From Pseudomonas sp. BGr12 (GTDB taxonomy: Bacteria > Pseudomonadota > Gammaproteobacteria > Pseudomonadales > Pseudomonadaceae): a stretch of DNA of 64,000 nt. Each line of letters opens with the position of its first letter. Position 1 is the first letter of the stretch. Shown here piece by piece: positions 59,663-64,000 of the stretch. Both the position numbers and the translations under genes were made by a program. The stretch is taken from contig NZ_JALRNF010000003.1 in the NCBI RefSeq assembly GCF_030272895.1, positions 1 to 64,000 on the forward strand, written 5' to 3'. The notes beneath the pieces were generated by a model. That model did not search any database. It was given only the letters and a program-made list of their open reading frames with translations, and was not told the origin of the DNA.

Positions 59663-60289
59663 CTAGATCAGCTGGTTGCGCCTGGCGACATCCGCCAGGT
59701 CAACCTGGGACTTCACCCTGAGTTTCTCGATCAATCGGGTCTTGTAGGTACTGATGGTCTTGTTGCTCAACAGCATCGCTTCACCAATGGCCTTGTTGCT
59801 CAAGCCACGCGCCAGTTGTTGCAGGATCATCAGCTCGCGGTCGCTCAGGCTGGCGATGCGCTGTGCTTCGGTGGCCTGCATGTCCTGGCGGTTCACCGAA
59901 CTGAAGGCCACCGCCGGAAAGTAAGTGAAGCCTGAGAGCACCGCCGTCACCGCCTTGCTCAGCTCATCCAGATCATCGGACTTGGAGACGAAGCCCAGCG
60001 CCCCGGCACGCATGCAGCGCAAGGAGAAATAATCGGCCTGCTGCGAGGTCAGCACCAGCACCTTGGCCGGTCGCTCCATGGTCCGGGTGCGGGCAATCAC
60101 CTCAAGGCCGTCGAGCCCGGGCAAGGTGATGTCGAGGATCATGATGTCCGGCACGCACTCGCGGGCCATGCGCACCGCATCCAGGCCATTGTCGGCCTGG
60201 CCGATGACCTCCAGGCGGTCCTGGCGCAACAGGGTGCAGACAGTGGAGCGGATGAAGGGATGATCATCGACGACGAGCGCTTTGTGCAT
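59663..60289 (-). CDS. NarL/FixJ-type response regulator
   Basis: The 208-residue protein has a receiver (ALVVDDHPFIRSTVC; phospho-acceptor in MILDITLPG) and a LuxR-type DNA-binding helix-turn-helix (LSNKAIGEAMLLSNKTIST). The start MHKALVVDD at 60289 is the natural N-terminus. It begins 2 bp after the chaperone stop and is followed by the hybrid kinase, so it is its likely partner through the Hpt. The probable targets are the fimbrial genes. Roc/Rcs-type regulators of cup fimbriae are the closest known model, by analogy. Confidence 0.93.
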   Translation of the reverse strand: MHKALVVDDHPFIRSTVCTLLRQDRLEVIGQADNGLDAVRMARECVPDIMILDITLPGLDGLEVIARTRTMERPAKVLVLTSQQADYFSLRCMRAGALGFVSKSDDLDELSKAVTAVLSGFTYFPAVAFSSVNRQDMQATEAQRIASLSDRELMILQQLARGLSNKAIGEAMLLSNKTISTYKTRLIEKLRVKSQVDLADVARRNQLI

Positions 60290-60291
60290 GG

Positions 60292-61026
60292 TCAGCCCTT
60301 GAAGGTCATTTCCCGACGGCTGTCGCCTTCGAGCAATTCGAATCGATACAGCCGCCCGGGCTGGGCGGAAAACTCGCGCACCCGGCCCGGCAGCACATGA
60401 TGTTTGGTTGCTGTCGCGCACTCGCGGCCAGCGGGTTCGCAATGACGGAAGTGGTCCAGAACGATAGTGGCATTGCCCTGGTTGGCAATGCTCAAGCCGG
60501 CGCCTTTGTGCTCGATCGGCGTCTGGTAGCGGGTGTCGGCCGGACGCACGAACACCAGCGAACCGTAGCCGGCGAGCAGATTGACCCCGGCCTTGAGGCT
60601 GTCGCGGTAATCCTCGGCTTCGTCCTCGCTGATGGCGAAACCATCGTTGCTTTCCGGCAGCACCGGGATGAAACGCACCCGGAAGTAACGCTCGCGGTCG
60701 CGCTCGCCGCGGTACAAGAGGCGCACCGCCTGCATGCCGTTGGCCGGCACGATCAGCCGCGCCGGGCTGGCCACCAGGCCGCGCTCGGCCAGGGCCAGGC
60801 TGTCGAGCTCCACCTCGCGGGCGACGCCCTGGCTGTCATAGACCAGTTCGGCCACGCTGACCTTGACGAAGGCCGTGGTGTCGCCACCGTTGCGCACCCG
60901 TTTGAGCAAGGTGCTTTTACCACCCTCCAGGTAATCGTAGAGGGTACCGACATTGAGTTCCGGGGCCGCCTGCAAAGTGCTGGCAGACAGGAGCACACAC
61001 AAGGAGAACAACCAGCGAAGAGTCAT
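60292..61026 (-). CDS. Periplasmic fimbrial chaperone (alpha/CS1 type)
   Basis: The 244-residue protein has a signal peptide (MTLRWLFSLCVLLSASTLQA) and a two-domain chaperone build. RYFRVRFIPVLP and VPANGMQAVRLLYRG are marks of the PapD/CooB/EcpB superfamily. It should hold pilus subunits and deliver them to the usher. It comes last of the structural genes, unlike the usual chaperone-first order of CS1 operons. The ATG at 61026 is chosen over an upstream ATG six codons earlier that would disturb the signal peptide. Confidence 0.88.
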   Translation of the reverse strand: MTLRWLFSLCVLLSASTLQAAPELNVGTLYDYLEGGKSTLLKRVRNGGDTTAFVKVSVAELVYDSQGVAREVELDSLALAERGLVASPARLIVPANGMQAVRLLYRGERDRERYFRVRFIPVLPESNDGFAISEDEAEDYRDSLKAGVNLLAGYGSLVFVRPADTRYQTPIEHKGAGLSIANQGNATIVLDHFRHCEPAGRECATATKHHVLPGRVREFSAQPGRLYRFELLEGDSRREMTFKG

Positions 61027-61156
61027 TTTCGTACCTCGAAGCAAAGCTGCGATGTGGCAAATTAATATTACTGCCCATCGACCCTTGGCGGGTCTGAAAC
61101 ACAGGCAGGAAATTTCTGAGGCAATGGTTCGTTAATTCGCAGGAATCAGAAGGAAG

Positions 61157-61325
61157 CTAAACATCCGCGTCGAAGATCACGGTGGCGTTGGCGGGTACCT
61201 GCGGCTCAACGAGCAACGCTGATTCGCGCACGGCAGGAATGTTCAAGAGACGATCTCGAGTGTCAGTTGATGATGCTCACCCATCCCCTGGTGCGTCACC
61301 TCGACGGCCCACCGGAAACGGATCG
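61157..61325 (-). pseudogene. Possible decayed fimbrial subunit C-terminus
   Basis: Between the chaperone and tip genes, one minus-strand frame reads RFRWAVEVTHQGMGEHHQL and then LTLEIVS before a stop at 61243. After a shift it continues as NIPAVRESALLVEPQVP, then ANATVIFDADV with a stop at 61157. The last residues match the C-terminal pattern of the next gene (AGVTVVFDASL). This looks like a subunit remnant with a frameshift, but the fragment is short. Confidence 0.35.
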
Positions 61326-62534
61326 CTATAGGCTCGCATCGAATACCACCGTGACCCCCGCCGTCCACGAGCTGCCTGGCCACCGCAACATCTCGGACAG
61401 AAAACTCCCCTCCACCTGAAAGTGCAATTCGCCCGGTAGACCTGACACTGCCCGACTTGGCTCAAGCGCCTGTTGTTGCTGGCCGAGCCGCATCCGGCGG
61501 ACACTGCCGCCCCCGTTCTTCATTCGAATGTCGTCTGGCAGTGTCAGTGAGGTAAAGAGTGCTGCCGCAGGGTGATTTCCGGGTCTACGGATGGCACAGC
61601 CTCCCAACACGTAATCCTCGCACCGTAGGTAGACACTGAACGGGCCACTGGCCCAGATGCGAAGAGGCACATCGTGGTACAACCTCGGGGGCGCCTGCCC
61701 GCCATTGCCCCATGCCTCCCAGCCTCCGGGAGGCTCAAGTATCACGCGCTCGCTTCCCGGCGCGAACTCCAGGTCAAAACTGTGTTGCACATCCAGTTCG
61801 ACGTTGACCGTCAAGGTGGGGCTGTTGAGGTTGGTCACGTTGCGGCCGAAGTCGAAATCCCCTCCCCCAACACTGAAGGTCGCACTGCCCCGATAAATTC
61901 CACCCCGCATCGTCGTGGGCGATGGAGTGAACAAGGTGTAGATGATTCCCATGTTGTCGACATCCGAGACATGGGCTTGCCCAACCAATGCGTCACGATT
62001 GTCGGAATAGCAGGGCCGGATTTCGAAAGTATGATTCGCCCAGAGATAACTCATAGACGAACCATATTCTCTGCTGCCCATTCCGGTGCAGCCCGATCCC
62101 GATGTCGGTCCGTCGCTATAAATCGGATTGGTATCGATGGTGCCTTGTACCCTCTGGCTAAATGCGTTGATCCGAATACGCGCCGAAAAGCTATCCCCCT
62201 GCTCATTCGTTACTAACACGTTCAAATCATTCGGCACCCTGACAATGAAGCGGCTGGACAGGTCAGGTGCCTCCTTGATGCTGGTTTTCGTGTAAGTGAA
62301 CGGCACTTGGGCCGTTGCCTTTCCACTGCAATCGGCCGCATATTCCGAGCAGAACGCCGCCGGCGGCGTTGTGTTCTCGAACTGTCCCGAAGCATCGCCT
62401 CGATAACGCGCACTGATTGTCATTTCTGCCGCCAGACTCACCGGCACCTCGAACCCTGCGCTCAACCCCAGTAACGCTGCTAGACCTGCGCCAGCTACTC
62501 GCCGGGCAGGCATGACCATTCGAAAAAGACTCAT
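61326..62534 (-). CDS. Fimbrial tip or minor subunit (CfaE/CblD-like)
   Basis: The 402-residue secreted protein has a signal peptide (about 1-36, ending VSLAAE) and two beta-rich parts. There are six or more Cys in pairs (FCSEYAADC; LRCEDYVLGGC; GCTGMG; RPCYSDN) and a C-terminal beta strand VTVVFDASL. Length, Cys pattern and place between usher and chaperone fit CfaE/CooD/CblD-type tip adhesins of alpha fimbriae. The similarity is inferred from layout and is not strong at sequence level. The start MSLFRMV at 62534 is 43 bp after the usher stop. Confidence 0.7.
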   Translation of the reverse strand: MSLFRMVMPARRVAGAGLAALLGLSAGFEVPVSLAAEMTISARYRGDASGQFENTTPPAAFCSEYAADCSGKATAQVPFTYTKTSIKEAPDLSSRFIVRVPNDLNVLVTNEQGDSFSARIRINAFSQRVQGTIDTNPIYSDGPTSGSGCTGMGSREYGSSMSYLWANHTFEIRPCYSDNRDALVGQAHVSDVDNMGIIYTLFTPSPTTMRGGIYRGSATFSVGGGDFDFGRNVTNLNSPTLTVNVELDVQHSFDLEFAPGSERVILEPPGGWEAWGNGGQAPPRLYHDVPLRIWASGPFSVYLRCEDYVLGGCAIRRPGNHPAAALFTSLTLPDDIRMKNGGGSVRRMRLGQQQQALEPSRAVSGLPGELHFQVEGSFLSEMLRWPGSSWTAGVTVVFDASL

Positions 62535-62577
62535 GTGTAACCTCGATAAACGTCGAATGAGCAAAAAAGCTTGTCCA

Positions 62578-64000
62578 TCAACTCTCTCCCCCTGACGAGC
62601 TGGCATCCGCAGCCGCCAGGCCTGGCGCCGTGCAAACCTGATCCCCGGCCAACCACACCTCGCCTTCCTGGGTCATGGCCTCGGGATCGAGGGTGAGCAG
62701 GCAGGCAGTGGCGCCGCCATGCCGCACTTCCAGGGTCGGGGTCGAGGCACTCATTTCCACCGCAAAGAAACCATCGGCCTCGCTGACGCTGCGGCTGGCA
62801 TGGTTGATCACCTGGGCCCCACGCAGGGGGCTGCCCTGGGCATCGAGCAAGCGCCCGAGCACCGTGACCGTGCGCAATACCCGCAACTGGCGGTAGTCGA
62901 CACCGCCGCGGTTGAGGTGATAGTCGACGCTGGAGGGCTGGATCACCGCCGCCGTGGCCTCGTGCCCGGCAAAATCGAACTGCACATGGCCGGCCTTGTA
63001 GGCCGACACCGGAATCACATTGCGCCCGGGGCGCAAGGTCGCGGTATGGCCCTGGTGATCGTCGGCGCGCAATTGCAGCCCATCGACGTCCGACTCGACA
63101 TCGACAATCAACCCCGCTTCATGGGGCAGGTACTGGCCGGTCATGGCCACTTTGCCCGCTCCCAGGGCGACGATGCTTTCCAGGTTCAGGCCAGCACTGA
63201 CTTCGCCGTTGTAGGACGAAGACTGGGCGTAGGCATCGCCATGCAGGATGCTGTTCTGGAACTGGGTGTTGCCGGCCAGGCCCGTGCCGTAGCGGTCCAC
63301 CGTGGCCGTGGCACCGACGCTGTGCAGGGCGCCGAAATCGACATCCTGCTGGTAACCCAGCGACGCGTTCTGGTCGCGACCGCCATCGCGCGAGGTACGG
63401 CTGCCGACACTGGCCGACAGCCGCCGGCCCGGCCCGCCGAGGCTCATGCTCAAGCTCAGGTTGACCCCGCGATTGCGCGCATCGCCGGAACTGGCAGTAC
63501 CCGGGCGGTCGAACAGCGACAGGCGCCAGTTGGCGTCCGAGCCCAACAGCTTGCCGTAATGGGCCCAACCCAAGTCGACACCGGTGCCGTTGGCCGCACC
63601 CGTGCTGTGCGAGACGCGCACAGTGGCCGTGCTACGGTGATCGACCCGATGGTTCAGCGACAGCGCACTCTGGTTGACCTGCTGACGCCCGGACACTTCG
63701 CCGCTGGCCGCGTCCGAGCGGGTGGTTTCCAGCCAGGACTGGCTCTGGCTGAACACCAGCGAACCATGTTGATGGTTGTAGATGGCCTGCAGGTCGTAGC
63801 CGTTGCCCCGCCCTTCGCTCTGGAACACATTGCCATAGAGCTTGAAGCGCTCCAGCACATCCCAGTCCAGCGAGGTGCCGTACTGCATGGCCTCGTCGAT
63901 GCGCTGGGCCGACACCCCGAGGATCGCCCGTGGGTGCAGCAGGTAGTTGGCCATGACCCCGGCGCTCAGGCTGTTGTCGTGGTCCTCGTCCCAGTTGCTG
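62578..64000 (-). CDS. Fimbrial outer-membrane usher (TcfC/CS1 type), partial
   Basis: The frame is open to the right edge of the window, so the N-terminal part is missing (474 residues are seen; such ushers are about 800-900). The visible region is beta-barrel-like with alternating polar repeats. It is followed by TATLRPGRNVIPVSAYKAGH, a typical usher carboxy-domain stretch, and a Cys-containing end. It should pass chaperone-bound subunits across the outer membrane. A Met at 63954 is internal, since translation continues upstream in frame (SNWDEDHDNSLSAGVM). Confidence 0.8.
   Translation of the reverse strand, partial: SNWDEDHDNSLSAGVMANYLLHPRAILGVSAQRIDEAMQYGTSLDWDVLERFKLYGNVFQSEGRGNGYDLQAIYNHQHGSLVFSQSQSWLETTRSDAASGEVSGRQQVNQSALSLNHRVDHRSTATVRVSHSTGAANGTGVDLGWAHYGKLLGSDANWRLSLFDRPGTASSGDARNRGVNLSLSMSLGGPGRRLSASVGSRTSRDGGRDQNASLGYQQDVDFGALHSVGATATVDRYGTGLAGNTQFQNSILHGDAYAQSSSYNGEVSAGLNLESIVALGAGKVAMTGQYLPHEAGLIVDVESDVDGLQLRADDHQGHTATLRPGRNVIPVSAYKAGHVQFDFAGHEATAAVIQPSSVDYHLNRGGVDYRQLRVLRTVTVLGRLLDAQGSPLRGAQVINHASRSVSEADGFFAVEMSASTPTLEVRHGGATACLLTLDPEAMTQEGEVWLAGDQVCTAPGLAAADASSSGGES

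Noticed and set aside
61277..61504. 75-codon Cys/Arg-rich frame overlapping the end of the tip gene
   Set aside because: It is an out-of-frame shadow of the tip subunit and the following gap, with no signal peptide or family match.
1..64000. tRNA, rRNA or CRISPR array
   Set aside because: No cloverleaf-like tRNA ends, no rRNA-like stretch and no regularly spaced direct repeats were recognised by eye. A covariance-model scan was not possible.
1..64000. Insertion sequences or prophage
   Set aside because: No transposase, integrase or phage structural gene was recognised among the open frames. The only mobile-type sequences are REP elements.

Overview
The window reads as chromosomal DNA of a Pseudomonas, most likely of the P. 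putida group. The evidence is the fused tyrA-aroA gene, the gene order gyrA-serC-pheA-tyrA/aroA-cmk-rpsA-ihfB-wzz, the O-antigen locus lying between ihfB and wbpM, the mtnA/mtaD-ubiG-mupP-yciK block, and several copies of the Pseudomonas REP sequence (GTAGGAGCGGGCTTGCCCCG and variants) in intergenic gaps. The species-group call is inferred from gene order and is not proven.

Layout. Positions 1-9270 hold a chemotaxis receptor, a MocR-type regulator divergent from an MFS exporter, two SDRs, an MDR-type oxidoreductase, pyrF, a small membrane protein and a ComEA-like DNA-binding protein. Positions 9419-23814 are a minus-strand O-antigen cluster transcribed from wzz towards wbpM: chain-length regulator, flippase, glycosyltransferase, polymerase, glycosyltransferase, a UDP-L-FucNAc module (wbjB-C-D with transferase wbjE), then wbjF, the initiating transferase wbpL and the dehydratase wbpM. 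Positions 24238-34734 carry lapA-like, ihfB, rpsA, cmk, tyrA-aroA, pheA, serC and gyrA, all on the minus strand. Positions 35014-54343 are mainly housekeeping: methylthioadenosine handling (mtnA, mtaD), ubiquinone synthesis (ubiG), cell-wall recycling (mupP), a GGDEF/EAL protein, an ABC exporter with a DsbA-like neighbour, trhO, bolA, fumC, a polyphosphate kinase (pap), mnmC, yheU and a divergent csrA paralogue. Positions 54480-56062 hold ynfA, an SDR and a DUF3309 mini-protein.

The right end (55958-64000) is the most distinctive part. It is a minus-strand run of fimbrial usher (cut by the window edge), tip-like subunit, a decayed fimbrial fragment, periplasmic chaperone, a NarL-type response regulator and a 1230-residue BvgS-like sensor kinase. 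The regulatory pair sits 2 bp and 12 bp behind the chaperone, so a sensory phosphorelay appears to be wired into an alpha/CS1-type fimbrial operon.

No rRNA, tRNA, CRISPR array, insertion sequence or prophage gene was recognised. The only gene-free stretch above 300 bases is 23815-24237, ahead of wzz.
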